From Dysgonomonadaceae bacterium zrk40 (lineage in GTDB: Bacteria > Bacteroidota > Bacteroidia > Bacteroidales > Dysgonomonadaceae), in the NCBI GenBank assembly GCA_016916535.1, contig CP070278.1, forward strand, positions 124,001-188,000: a DNA stretch of 64,000 bases, in the 5' to 3' direction. Position 1 is the stretch's first letter. Each line of letters opens with the position of its first letter. Below, piece after piece: positions 9,524 through 19,277 of this stretch. A program made the position numbers and the translations under genes. The notes below the pieces were generated by a model that was given only the letters and a program-made list of their open reading frames with translations, was not told where the DNA came from and ran no database searches.

Positions 9524-9554
9524 GCCGGCGCGGTGCCATGATCGCTGCGCCGGC
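9524..9554 (+). terminator. Intercistronic GC-rich hairpin after the peptide-binding protein gene
   Basis: Arms GCCGGCGC (9524-9531) and GCGCCGGC (9547-9554) flank a 15-base loop, 9 bases after the stop codon. No U-run follows. It probably acts as a 3' stabiliser or attenuator between the abundant binding protein and the membrane genes, as in the sugar operon at 4422. Confidence 0.55.
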
Positions 9555-9650
9555 CGCTCCTGATAAGTCCTTCATGGTCGCGAGACGTCGAATGCGGTTA
9601 TCGTCCGGGGCTCGGATATGCTTCGTCGATATGCCAGGGGATCGAACTGA

Positions 9651-10592
9651 ATGACAAATTATCTGATCAGGCGTTTTGTGGGCATGCTGGTCGTAACCTT
9701 CCTCGTGCTGACGATCGCCTTCGTGCTTGTGCGGCTTGCGCCGGGAGATCCGGCGGCCCTGATGCTGGGGCCGGACGCGACGCCTCAGGACGTCATGGAT
9801 CTGCGCGCCAGCCTCGGCCTCGATCGGCCGATCTTCGTGCAATACCTCACCTTCGTTGCCAATGCCGCACAGGGTGATCTCGGCCGCTCGCTTTTCTTTG
9901 ACAATTCCGTGACGTCGGTACTCGCGGCGCGGGCCGAACCGACCGTGTTCCTGTCGCTGTTCTCGCTGATCTTCGCCCTCGTCATCGCCACGCCGATCGG
10001 AATCTACGCGGCTTATCGGCGCGGCTCGGTGCTGGATCAGTCGGCGGTGACGACCGCCATGCTCGCCGCATCGGTTCCAAGCTTCCTGACCGGCCTCATC
10101 TTTCAGCGCTATCTCGCCACCGAACTCGGCTGGTTTCCCGCCTCCGGCTATGGCGGGCCCGATGCCGGTTTCCTCGATCGAATGTGGCATCTTGTGCTGC
10201 CCTCGATCACGCTCGGCATCGTGAACTCCGCGCTGATCCTGCGTTTCACCCGCGCTTCGATGCTGGACATTCTCGGCGAAGACTATGTGCGCACCGCCCG
10301 CGCCAAAGGCATGAGCGAGCGCCGCGTGGTGCTGCGTCACGCGCTCAAGAACGCCGGCATTCCGATCATCACCGTCGTCGGGCTCACCTTCGCGCTGCTG
10401 GTGGCCGGCGCCGTGGTCACGGAACGGGTGTTCAATCTGCCGGGACTTGGCAGCCTTGTGGTGAATGCGGTGCTGCGACGGGATTATCCCGTGATCCAGG
10501 GCACGCTCATCGTGGTGGCGATCCTCTACGTCTTCATCAATCTTCTGACCGACCTTCTCTATCTGGTCATCGACAAGCGGGTGCGGTACTGA
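9651..10592 (+). CDS. Peptide-type ABC transporter permease, DppB-like
   Basis: This 313-residue membrane protein begins NYLIRRFVGMLVVTFLVLTIAF, a typical DppB first helix, followed by the periplasmic LAPGDPA motif. The cytoplasmic EAA-type loop (YVRTARAKGMSERRVVLRHAL, ~residues 215-235) contacts the ATPases. It forms a heterodimer with the DppC-like protein encoded 2 bases downstream. Substrate class is inferred from the family and from the amidohydrolase in the same operon. Confidence 0.93.
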   Translation: MTNYLIRRFVGMLVVTFLVLTIAFVLVRLAPGDPAALMLGPDATPQDVMDLRASLGLDRPIFVQYLTFVANAAQGDLGRSLFFDNSVTSVLAARAEPTVFLSLFSLIFALVIATPIGIYAAYRRGSVLDQSAVTTAMLAASVPSFLTGLIFQRYLATELGWFPASGYGGPDAGFLDRMWHLVLPSITLGIVNSALILRFTRASMLDILGEDYVRTARAKGMSERRVVLRHALKNAGIPIITVVGLTFALLVAGAVVTERVFNLPGLGSLVVNAVLRRDYPVIQGTLIVVAILYVFINLLTDLLYLVIDKRVRY

Positions 10593-10594
10593 CC

Positions 10595-11488
10595 ATGGCC
10601 GATACGACACTTTCCTCCGGCACGCCGGAAACGGCCGAACCGGAAGGCACGGGCGAACCCGGTTTCTTCCGTGTCCTGCTTGCGCGGCGTTCGGTGCAGG
10701 TCTCACTGGCCGTGTTCCTGGCAATCGCAATTCTCTGTCTGTTCGCGTCGCTGGTGGCGCCCGCCAATCCCGATGCGATGTCGGTGCGCGAGCGCCTGCA
10801 GGGACCGAGTGCTGCCCACTGGTTCGGCACGGATGCGTTCGGACGCGATGTACTGTCGCGCCTTCTTTACGCCGGGCGCTCTTCGCTCAGCATCGGACTT
10901 TCGGTGGCGATCCTGTCGTCGTTGATTGGCGTGGTGATTGGCCTGACGGCAGGCTTCTTCAGCCGGCTCGACTGGCCGTTTTCGCGGTTGATCGACGCGA
11001 TGATGGCGTTTCCGGACATCCTCATGGCGCTGTCGCTCGTCGCGATTTTCGGCGGCACCCTCACCAATGTCGTGGTCGCGCTCTCGATCGTTTATGCGCC
11101 GCGCGTCGCCCGCATCGTCAGAGCCTCGACGATGGTCATCCGCGAAATGCCTTATGTCGAGGCCGCACGGGCTCTGGGAACGCGGACCTGGCGCATCATG
11201 ATCACCCATGCGCTGCGCAACATCGTCTCGCCGATCCTGGTGCAGGCAACGTTCATCTTCGCCTATGCGATGCTGGCCGAGGCCGGCCTCTCCTTCCTCG
11301 GCATCGGCGTCGACCCCGAGACCCCGACCTGGGGCATCATGGTCAATGAAGGCCGCCAATACCTCGACACGGCCATCTATCTCATCCTGTTTCCGGGCGT
11401 TGCCATATCGCTGTCCGTACTGACTCTCCAGATCGTCGGCGACGCGCTGCGCGACGCTCTCGACCCGCATCTTGCCAAGGAAGCCTGA
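10595..11488 (+). CDS. Peptide-type ABC transporter permease, DppC-like
   Basis: The product is 297 residues from the ATG at 10595. An N-terminal cytoplasmic tail is followed by a first helix, the HWFGTDAFGRDVLSRLLYAGR motif typical of DppC/OppC, and an EAA loop (YVEAARALGTRTWRIMITHAL). A longer frame opens upstream inside dppB but overlaps it and lacks family similarity, so it was not used. The stop codon abuts the ATG of the amidohydrolase. Confidence 0.93.
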   Translation: MADTTLSSGTPETAEPEGTGEPGFFRVLLARRSVQVSLAVFLAIAILCLFASLVAPANPDAMSVRERLQGPSAAHWFGTDAFGRDVLSRLLYAGRSSLSIGLSVAILSSLIGVVIGLTAGFFSRLDWPFSRLIDAMMAFPDILMALSLVAIFGGTLTNVVVALSIVYAPRVARIVRASTMVIREMPYVEAARALGTRTWRIMITHALRNIVSPILVQATFIFAYAMLAEAGLSFLGIGVDPETPTWGIMVNEGRQYLDTAIYLILFPGVAISLSVLTLQIVGDALRDALDPHLAKEA

Positions 11489-12600
11489 ATGTCTCTCACC
11501 CTCGTCAATTTCCACATTATCGGGTTCGATGACGCACCCGATCAAATCCACATCGGCGATGACGGCCTGCTTGCGAAGAACGCCGCGCCGGACGCCCGGC
11601 TCATCGATTGCAACGGCGCCTTTCTGTCGCCAGGCTGGTGCGACCTGCATGTCCATGTCTGGCATGGTGGCACGGACATTTCGGTGCGGGCCTCGCAGGC
11701 CGGCCGGCCGACCGGCGTCACCGCCATGGCCGATGCCGGCTCGGCCGGCGAGGCGAGTTTTCACGGCCTGCGCGAATACGTCATCGAACGCCAGTCCGAA
11801 ACCGTGCGCGCGTTTCTCAACATCGGCTCCATCGGGCTGGTTGCCTGCAACCGGGTGCCCGAACTGATCGACTGGCGCTCCATCGATATCGACAAGACAC
11901 TGGCCGTGGTCGAGGCCAATCGCGACGTCATCTGCGGCATCAAGGTTCGCGCCTCGGGCGTGATCGTCGGCTCCTGGGGGATCACACCCGCCAAGATCGC
12001 CAAGCGCGTCGCCGAAATGACCAGGCTGCCGCTGATGGTGCATGTGGGCGAACCGCCGCCGCTGATTGACGAGGTCTTCGAACTTCTGACGCCGGGCGAT
12101 ATCGTGACCCATTGCTTCAACGGCAAGGCCGCCGGCTCGATCCGCGACACCGATGCGCTGTTCAAAATGGCGCAGGACATGGCGGCGCGGGGCATATTGA
12201 TGGATATCGGACATGGCGGGGCCTCGTTCAATTTCGAGACCGCGCGCGCCTCGATGGCCGATGGCCTGAAGCCGTTCTCGATTTCGACGGACCTCCATCT
12301 CCACAGCATCGAGGACCCGGTGCGCGACCTCGCGACCACCATGTCCAAGCTCTACGGCCTCGGTTTGCCCTTCGACGATTGTATTGAAGCGGTCTGCGCC
12401 GGACCGCGCGGCGTGCTCGGCCTCAGCGGGCGCGGCGGTCTTGCCGCCGGAACACGCGCCGATTTCACGGTTTTCGATTTCGCCGAGGCTTCGCTGCCGG
12501 TCCTCGACAGTCAGGGCAACACCATGACGCTGGAACGGCTGTTCGAGCCGCGCATGACGGTGATCGGCAACGATGTTCAACCGGCCGCGCGGAGGGCCTC

Positions 12601-12604
<4 letters not shown>
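11489..12604 (+). CDS. COG3964-type amidohydrolase/deacetylase (dihydroorotase-like fold)
   Basis: This 371-residue metallohydrolase has the HxH motif of the amidohydrolase superfamily (WCDLHVHVWHGG, ~residues 48-59). Later ligands are a Lys for carboxylation (CGIKVRASG), a His in HVGEPPP, a His in VTHCFNG, and an Asp in STDLHLHS. The KVRASG and HCFNG strings fit the COG3964 subgroup, whose known members deacetylate N-acyl or O-acyl substrates such as acetyl-(R)-mandelate. Members often sit next to a SelA-like PLP enzyme, as here. It probably hydrolyses an amide or ester imported by the flanking transporter. The physiological substrate is unknown. Confidence 0.82.
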
Positions 12605-13592
<988 letters not shown>

Positions 13593-13596
<4 letters not shown>

Positions 13597-14555
13597 CGGA
13601 ACCGTTTATCAGCATTCGCAACATGACCAAGACGTTCGGCCCTGCGAGTGACCCGGTCTATGCCGTCAACGACGTCAGCTTCGATATCCCGAAGGGGTCG
13701 ATAACGGGGCTGGTCGGAGAAAGCGGTTCGGGAAAATCCACGCTCGGGCGCAGCCTGCTCAGGCTGATCGAGCCGACATCGGGCAGCACGGTTTTCGACG
13801 GCTGCGACCTCAACAGCCTGAAGGCCGGTGACCTGAGGGCCATGCGTCGGCGCATGCAGATGGTGTTTCAGGACCCGGTTTCCTCCCTTAACCCCCGGCT
13901 TTCGGTCGAGGCGATCATTGCCGAAGGTCTCGTCGCGCATGGCATCGGTTCGCGGCGCACCCGCCGCGATAAAGTGGCTTCGCTTCTGGAAGAGGTTGGT
14001 CTCAGCGCCGACCACATGCGGCGCTATCCGCACGAATTCTCGGGCGGCCAGCGTCAGCGCATCGGCATTGCCCGCGCGCTCGCGCTGGAGCCGGAATTCA
14101 TCGTCGCCGACGAGAGCGTCTCCGCCCTCGATGTGTCGATCCAGGCGCAGGTGCTCAATCTGCTGCTCGATCTGCGCGAACGGCGCAACCTGACCATGCT
14201 GTTCATCGCCCACGACCTGTCGGTTGTCGACTATCTCTGCGATCAGGTCGCGGTGATGTATCTGGGCCGGCTGATGGAAATCGGTCCAGCCGCCGATATC
14301 CACGAACGTCCGCGCCACCCCTACACGCTGGCGCTGAACTCGGCAATTCCGATGCCGCGGCCTGGCGCTGCGCGCGACCGGGAGGTTCTAAAGGGCGATA
14401 TCCCCAGTCCGATGTCGCCGCCATCCGGATGCGTCTTTCGGACCCGATGCGCGCATGCGCGCGAGATCTGCGCCTCCGGCATTCCCTCGCCCGTGGAGGT
14501 TTCCGCGGGTCATTACAGTCACTGCAAGAGAATAGAGGCAATTGGTGAAAATTGA
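13593..14555 (+). CDS. Peptide-type ABC transporter ATPase, DppF-like
   Basis: The product is 320 residues. Walker A (GESGSGKST) is near residue 45, the signature is FSGGQRQRI, Walker B is FIVADESVSALDV, and the H-loop is FIAHDLSVV. The C-terminus has the Cys-rich PSGCVFRTRCAHAREIC motif. It overlaps the DppD-like gene by 4 bases and pairs with it as the asymmetric ATPase dimer. Confidence 0.93.
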
Positions 14556-15069
14556 TAATTTGCGGGAATCGCCGGAGGCGAGACTCGTCCGGTCCGGCCT
14601 CGCGCTCCCGGCGGATCCGCCCCGGCCGGTCGGCTCGTTCTGCAACGTACGCCGGTCCGGCAATCTGCTGTTCGTATCCGGCCAGGGACCCGTGCTCGCC
14701 GACGGCACACTCATGACCGGGAAGGTCGGCGACACCGTTTCGGCTGAAGAAGCGCGCGAACATGCCGAACTCGTCGCGGTCAACATCCTGACCGCCCTGC
14801 GCGCGTTTTGCGACGGCTCGCTCGACCGGGTGAGAGGCGTGGTGAAGCTGCTTGGCCTCGTCAACGCGACGCCGGAGTTTTCGCGCCACCCCTATGTCAT
14901 CGACGGCGCCTCGGATCTGCTCGCCCCCATCTTCGGACAGGCCGGCATTCACTCGCGCTCCGCGTTTGGCGTGGGCTCGCTGCCCAACCAGATCACGGTC
15001 GAGATCGAGGCAATCTTCGAAATCGATGCGGAAGGCATTCAAGCCGGAACAACGGCGGATGTTCTATGA
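14542..15069 (+). CDS. RidA/YjgF-family protein
   Basis: This 175-residue protein starts at TTG 14542 (or GTG 14545, 174 residues) after an AGAGG-like site, and overlaps dppF by 14 bases. It contains the YjgF core (GNLLFVSGQGP near 42, EHAELVAVNILTALRAF, FGVGSLPNQITVEIEAIFEI). The usual late Arg-x-x-V of true RidA deaminases, in which Arg anchors the imine, is replaced by SLPNQITVE. Activity on enamines/imines is therefore uncertain, and it belongs to a longer subgroup. It may clear reactive imines made by the neighbouring PLP enzyme. Its 3' end overlaps the convergent IclR gene by 31 bases. Confidence 0.8.
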   Translation: MVKIDNLRESPEARLVRSGLALPADPPRPVGSFCNVRRSGNLLFVSGQGPVLADGTLMTGKVGDTVSAEEAREHAELVAVNILTALRAFCDGSLDRVRGVVKLLGLVNATPEFSRHPYVIDGASDLLAPIFGQAGIHSRSAFGVGSLPNQITVEIEAIFEIDAEGIQAGTTADVL

Positions 15070-15833
15070 CCCACGGCGCGCTCGACAAGACTTGCAGCCT
15101 CGCGCACCTGCACGGAAATGCTGTCGAACTTCTCCTCGAGCCGGTGGCGCGGCATGACCACGGACATGGTGAGCTGGCAGGCGCCGTCAGCGTCGCGGAT
15201 GGGGGCGGCGATGCAGACCACGCCCTCCTCGGAACTGCCCGACTGCACCGAAAGCCCTTCGAGAAAGTCCTTGCGACTGCGCTCGGAAAGAGCTTCCGGA
15301 TCGGTTTCGGCAAGCCCGGTGTTGGAGGGACGAGCGCTTTCCGCGAAGGCGGCGGTGCGTTCGGCCGGATCGAGGTGGCCGAGCAGAAGCAGGCCCGAAG
15401 CGGTCCAGTTGAGCGGAACGCGGGTGCCGACATCGGAGGTCACGCGAAAGTGGCCCTCGCCCTCGGCCATGCCGATGACGACCATCATGCCGCCGTCGCG
15501 TGCGCAGACCTGAACCATCTCGCCGGTTCGCCGGCTGAGCGCGAGCATTTCCTTCTCGGCCTCGACATACATGTTCATGCGCGAGCGGTAGGCAAGACCG
15601 TAATGCATCAGCCGCGGTCCGAACCAGACAAGGCTCTCGGACGTCCGGCTCAACATGCCGCGTTCGACCAGTTCATCGATCAGTCGGTAGATCGTGGAAA
15701 CCGGCGCGGCGGCGCTCTTGGCGAGTTCGTAGGCGGTCATGGGACGCCTGTAGTCGAGCAGGATATCCATGATCTGCAGCGTCCTGTCGATACCGCTGGT
15801 GCGCGAGCGCGGCGCTTTGCTGGTGTCTTGCAT
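15039..15833 (-). CDS. IclR-family transcriptional regulator
   Basis: This 264-residue protein has an N-terminal winged helix-turn-helix (TAYELAKSAAAPVSTIYRLIDELVERGML, ~33-61) and a C-terminal GAF-like effector domain ending in MSVVMPRHRLEEK..SISVQVREAA. It is convergent with the RidA-like gene and divergent from the SelA-like gene. It is the probable local regulator of the peptide/amidohydrolase operon. Confidence 0.9.
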   Translation of the reverse strand: MQDTSKAPRSRTSGIDRTLQIMDILLDYRRPMTAYELAKSAAAPVSTIYRLIDELVERGMLSRTSESLVWFGPRLMHYGLAYRSRMNMYVEAEKEMLALSRRTGEMVQVCARDGGMMVVIGMAEGEGHFRVTSDVGTRVPLNWTASGLLLLGHLDPAERTAAFAESARPSNTGLAETDPEALSERSRKDFLEGLSVQSGSSEEGVVCIAAPIRDADGACQLTMSVVMPRHRLEEKFDSISVQVREAASLVERAVGHRTSAVVPA

Positions 15834-15871
15834 TCCAGTTCCGACCTTCCTTGATTGACCTCATCTTATTT

Positions 15872-15881
15872 CATAATTATG
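15872..15881. promoter_or_regulatory. CATAATTATG palindrome, candidate IclR operator
   Basis: A perfect 10-base palindrome lies in the 60-base divergent region between the IclR gene and the SelA-like gene, immediately followed by GAG of the ribosome-binding site. It is shared in slightly altered form with the promoter of the peptide-binding protein gene at 7983. Confidence 0.5.
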
Positions 15882-15893
15882 GAGTATTTTTCA

Positions 15894-16451
15894 ATGGGCA
15901 ATGACCAACCCTCCACAGCGCCGGACTGGCGCTGGCACGACGAAAACGGCTTCCGGCGCATCGTCAACGTCGCCGGCACGATGACGGGGCTCGGCGCCTC
16001 GGTAGCGCCCGCCCCGGAAGTTTCGGGCGAGACGGCCGCCGCCACCGAGCGTTTCGTCGACATGCATGAATTGCAGGCGCTCGCCAGCAGGACGATTACG
16101 GAACTGACCGGCGCCGAGGCGGGCTGTCTGACGGCTTCGGCAGGGGCCGGCATATCGCTTGCGGTGGCGGCCTGCATCACCGGCCTCGACCCGGCGCGGG
16201 TGGAGGCGCTGCCTCTCAACCCCGGCCCGAAGTCGGGGGTCGCGGTGCAGATGGGGCATCTGTGCGAATACGGGTCATCGATCGCGACCGGGGTCGCGCT
16301 TGCCGGCGCGAATGTCCGCGTCGCCGGCACGGCGACGCTGTGCAAGGACTTCCAGCTTTCCGCGGTCCTCGACGAGAACTGTCGATTTGCCTTTGAAACC
16401 GGGACTCGCGCCTTGAGCGTTTTCAAGGATTTGCGTGAGACTGAAGTGTAA
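15894..16451 (+). pseudogene. SelA/DgaE-like PLP-dependent enzyme, truncated by transposon
   Basis: The 185 residues read from the ATG at 15894, with GGAG before it. They match the N-terminal half of SelA-like enzymes such as D-glucosaminate-6-phosphate ammonia lyase DgaE: FRRIVNVAGTMTGLGAS, then FVDMHELQALASRTITELTGAEAG, then AGAGISLAVAACITG. Full-length members are near 370-400 residues and carry the PLP-binding Lys in the second half, which is missing here. The frame runs into the left-end repeats of the TniA/TniB element and stops at a TAA inside them. The remainder is not present beyond the element's right end. The product cannot bind PLP normally and is presumed inactive. Confidence 0.82.
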
Positions 16452-16507
16452 CGCCTTTCACTTCAAACGAGACTCCAGGGGGCTTTTGTTACACTCAAAT
16501 TGGGATT

Positions 16508-16523
16508 GATCGACCGGTCGATC
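16508..16523. promoter_or_regulatory. 16-base perfect palindrome before tniA
   Basis: GATCGACCGGTCGATC is perfectly self-complementary and ends 17 bases before the tniA ATG. It is a candidate operator for control of the transposition genes, or part of the end structure. Confidence 0.4.
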
Positions 16524-16540
16524 GACCGTAATGTCGGTGT

Positions 16541-18157
16541 ATGATTTCACCCCTCGAAGACCCCAAAATCGGCCAGGACACTGGGGACGACGGTCCACAA
16601 GAATTCCTGCGAGATCTTTTGCGCCGTAGCGGTGGAACGGTAAATGCTGAGGTGGTCGCAGAGGCACGTGAAGAATATGGTATTCCGCGCTCGACGTTAT
16701 TTCGGCTCGTTGCGCGGTTTAGAAAAACGCAGCGCACCTCAAGCCTCAAACCCAAAAAACGCGGGACGCAGGAAGGCGTGACCCGTCTGGACCCGAGAAC
16801 GGAGCGGGTTATTGCCGAACAAGTGGATGACTTATGGCTCAAGAAGGAAAGGCCGAGCTTTGCTGCACTATTACGACGAATCCGGGAAGTCTGCCTTGCA
16901 GAGGGCCTGTCTGCTCCGGCCCGTAGAACAGTGCAACGGAGAGTTTCGGAACTGATCCCGATTTCCGCGGCCCGCAAGCGCGGGGAACGAGAGATCGAAG
17001 CTGCATCAACGCCAAGTCCTGGCCAGTTATCTGTTGCCAAGCCGAACGCTCTTTGGCAGATCGACCACACAATCGTCGATGTCATCGTTGTCGATGAACA
17101 GTATCGTCAGCCCATCGGACGGCCAGTGCTGACAATTGCTATTGATGTTTGCACCAGAATGGTCGCCGGTTTCCATTTGTCATTGGAAGCCCCGTCCAGA
17201 ACGTCTGTTGGCCTTTGCCTCCTGCACGCGGTTTACGACAAAACGGCATGGCTGGACGAGAGGGGCATTGATATTCCCTGGCCCGTCGCCGGACTACCCA
17301 CGGTTCTCCATTGCGACAATGGCGCCGAATTCAGATCGCGCGCGCTCGCCGACGCTTGCAAGGAATATGGCATCAAACTGCAGTTTAGACCGCCAGCGAC
17401 ACCGCGCTTCGGTGGACACATCGAGCGGCTGATCGGAACGATGATGGGAGCTGTTCATCTGCTGCCAGGGACAACGTTCAGCAATGTGAAAATCAGGGGT
17501 GATTACGATTCCGAGGACCGTGCGACCTTTACATTACGCGAACTGGAAAAGTGGATCGCACTGGAAATCGTTGGGAAATACCATCAACGTATTCACGCCT
17601 CACTGTTGCGCCCTCCCCTGGCCCTATGGCGCGAACGGCAAGGTGAAGTCGATTTCGACTTGCCGCCGGACCGAATGGCGTTCTGGACCAGCTTCCTGCC
17701 AGGCGACCGGAGGCGCCTGCTGAAGGACGGCATTCACCTGGAGAAGATTCGCTACTGGTCGGACGCCCTATCACGGGATGTCGGCCGGGGTGCAGAGCTT
17801 GAGATCAAATATGATCCACGAGACCTTTCCCGGATATTCGTTCGCCAGTCGGACGGCCGGTTTGTAGAGGCGCGGTATCGAAATCTCGCCTATCCGCCGG
17901 TCTCATGGTGGGAATGGAAACACGCCAAGAAAAGGCTGCGAGACCAGGGACGGCGTGAGTTACAGGAAGACGTTATTTTTGCAGCGATCGCAAAACAGCG
18001 ACAGATTGAGGACATTGCCGCATCCTCAAGCGCTAAAGCGCGCCGGAGTACCGCGCGAAGACCTGTTAAACAGGACCAAAAGGAAAGCGGCCATGTCACG
18101 ACCATAGATATGACCAAACCAACTGCTTCAGGCGACGACACGGAATTTTGGGATTGA
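16541..18157 (+). CDS. tniA: TniA/TnsB/MuA-type DDE transposase
   Basis: This 538-residue protein has an N-terminal HTH/Mu-type DNA-binding region and an rve-fold catalytic domain. The DDE residues are Asp ~174 (WQIDHT), Asp ~259 (HCDNGAEF) and Glu ~295 (GGHIERLIG); the D-x35-E spacing is as expected. A Mu-transposase C-terminal beta-barrel follows (HASLLRPPLALW, then RYWSDALSRDVGRG). Members cut and join transposon ends by replicative or cut-and-paste transposition with a TniB-type ATPase. The stop overlaps the tniB ATG (TGATG). All catalytic residues are present, so it may be active. Confidence 0.92.
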   Translation: MISPLEDPKIGQDTGDDGPQEFLRDLLRRSGGTVNAEVVAEAREEYGIPRSTLFRLVARFRKTQRTSSLKPKKRGTQEGVTRLDPRTERVIAEQVDDLWLKKERPSFAALLRRIREVCLAEGLSAPARRTVQRRVSELIPISAARKRGEREIEAASTPSPGQLSVAKPNALWQIDHTIVDVIVVDEQYRQPIGRPVLTIAIDVCTRMVAGFHLSLEAPSRTSVGLCLLHAVYDKTAWLDERGIDIPWPVAGLPTVLHCDNGAEFRSRALADACKEYGIKLQFRPPATPRFGGHIERLIGTMMGAVHLLPGTTFSNVKIRGDYDSEDRATFTLRELEKWIALEIVGKYHQRIHASLLRPPLALWRERQGEVDFDLPPDRMAFWTSFLPGDRRRLLKDGIHLEKIRYWSDALSRDVGRGAELEIKYDPRDLSRIFVRQSDGRFVEARYRNLAYPPVSWWEWKHAKKRLRDQGRRELQEDVIFAAIAKQRQIEDIAASSSAKARRSTARRPVKQDQKESGHVTTIDMTKPTASGDDTEFWD

Positions 18158-19035
18158 TGATTGAATTCACGCATTTAGCGCCCGGCGCCGCAGCACTTGC
18201 CAACGCACCAAACGAAACACGGATTCGTGCCATTCGATCTGATCGTTGGGTCGGTTTTGATCGCGCCCGTCGTGTGTTGCGGCATCTTGATGGACTTTGC
18301 GACCATCCACCATCAACGCGTCCGCCGGGGCTTGCAATTTATGGCCATAGCGGCATGGGCAAAACTATGCTGGTGGAAAAGTTCAAACGTGATCACCCAC
18401 CAGTTATTAATCACAGCACCGGTGTTGAGAGTATGCCAGTGCTGGCAATCACACTGACGTCACGACCTACGGAACGCCGAATATATGGGCAATTGCTGAT
18501 GGCCATGGGAGCGAGCATCAACGAACGCCTGACGCTCATGGAACTTGAGATAAGGACCGTTCTCCTCCTGAAAAGCAATAACGTTCGCGTTCTGGTATTC
18601 GATGAGGTTCACAACCTGCTTGCGGGAACCCCGAGAGAACAGCGTGTGATCCTCCAACTGTTGCGATATCTCAGTAACGAGACCAAAGCCTCGCTCGTCT
18701 GCCTTGGTGTGTCCGAAGCCCGCGACGCGATTGCCGGCGACACTCAACTGGCACGGCGCCTGGATCAGTTTGTGCTGCCTAGATGGAATGCAAATGAGGA
18801 GTTTCAGGAACTGGTCACCGCAATTCTGCGCAGTCTACCGCTCCAACTTCCGTCCGCCTTATCGAGCCAAAGTCTGCGACACCTCTCCCGTCTCGGCGAC
18901 GGCATAACGGCACGTGTGTTTGGGATACTCAACGAACTCGCAATTGAAGCCATTCAGGATGGCACAGAGCGGATCACCGATGAAAACATTGAATCCTGGA
19001 AGCCTTCCTTGGAAAAAGAAGCGGCATTCGCCTAG
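18157..19035 (+). CDS. tniB: TniB/TnsC-type AAA+ ATPase of transposon
   Basis: The product is 292 residues from the ATG at 18157; a TTG nine bases upstream is possible. Walker A is GHSGMGKTM (~residues 58-66) and Walker B is VRVLVFDEVHNLL (~144). The LLRYLSNETKASLVCLGV segment contains sensor 1. It is a TniB-family target-selection ATPase that partners with TniA. No tniQ or resolvase gene follows, unlike complete Tn5053-type modules. Confidence 0.9.
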   Translation: MIEFTHLAPGAAALANAPNETRIRAIRSDRWVGFDRARRVLRHLDGLCDHPPSTRPPGLAIYGHSGMGKTMLVEKFKRDHPPVINHSTGVESMPVLAITLTSRPTERRIYGQLLMAMGASINERLTLMELEIRTVLLLKSNNVRVLVFDEVHNLLAGTPREQRVILQLLRYLSNETKASLVCLGVSEARDAIAGDTQLARRLDQFVLPRWNANEEFQELVTAILRSLPLQLPSALSSQSLRHLSRLGDGITARVFGILNELAIEAIQDGTERITDENIESWKPSLEKEAAFA

Positions 19036-19040
19036 CCGAC

Positions 19041-19101
19041 AAAACGTTACACTTCAATTGAGACTTTTCGGGCTTGAGTCTCAATTGAAGTGTAACGTTT
19101 T
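19041..19101. repeat. Long perfect inverted repeat at transposon right end
   Basis: Two perfect 25-base arms (19041-19065 and 19077-19101) are separated by 11 bases, starting 6 bases after the tniB stop. Each arm contains a copy of the transposase-binding motif. It could extrude a hairpin, act as a bidirectional terminator, or be two opposed binding sites. Confidence 0.75.
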
Positions 19102-19277
19102 GGTATAAACTGACCGAGTCTCAGTTTGGAGTGCAAATCGATACCAATTGTTTCTAAATCGTGTGTTGCTAAAGCAGCATTTGAATCGCATTTGAGATAA
19201 ATCCAAGTCTTTGATTTTTCCCAGTTTTTATCTGTTCCTCGTAGTGTCTTTCCATCAACTTTGGGGAAAGGTTCAAC

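Larger units (their letters stand above)
16436..19136 (+). mobile_element. TniA/TniB transposon lacking TniQ
   Basis: Two transposition genes are bracketed by multiple copies of a ~20-base motif. On the left are TTTCACTTCAAACGAGACTC at 16456-16475 and GTTACACTCAAATTGGGATT at 16488-16507. On the right, in opposite orientation, are GAGTCTCAGTTTGGAGTGCAA at 19116-19136 and AGTCTCAATTGAAGTGTAAC at 19077-19096. One extra inverted copy lies at each end (16436-16453 and 19046-19065). Such arrays are the transposase-binding sites of Tn5053/Tn7-like elements. Exact termini and a 5-base target duplication could not be defined, so the outer bounds are approximate. Confidence 0.75.

Noticed and set aside
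8481-10730. A 749-codon minus-strand frame
   Set aside because: Antisense of the well-defined binding-protein and permease genes; very His/Asp/Arg-rich with no domain.
10703-12580. A 625-codon minus-strand frame
   Set aside because: Antisense of dppC-like and amidohydrolase genes with clear motifs.
16431-19150. A 5-base target duplication flanking the TniA/TniB element
   Set aside because: Several possible boundary pairs were compared and none gave matching flanking bases.
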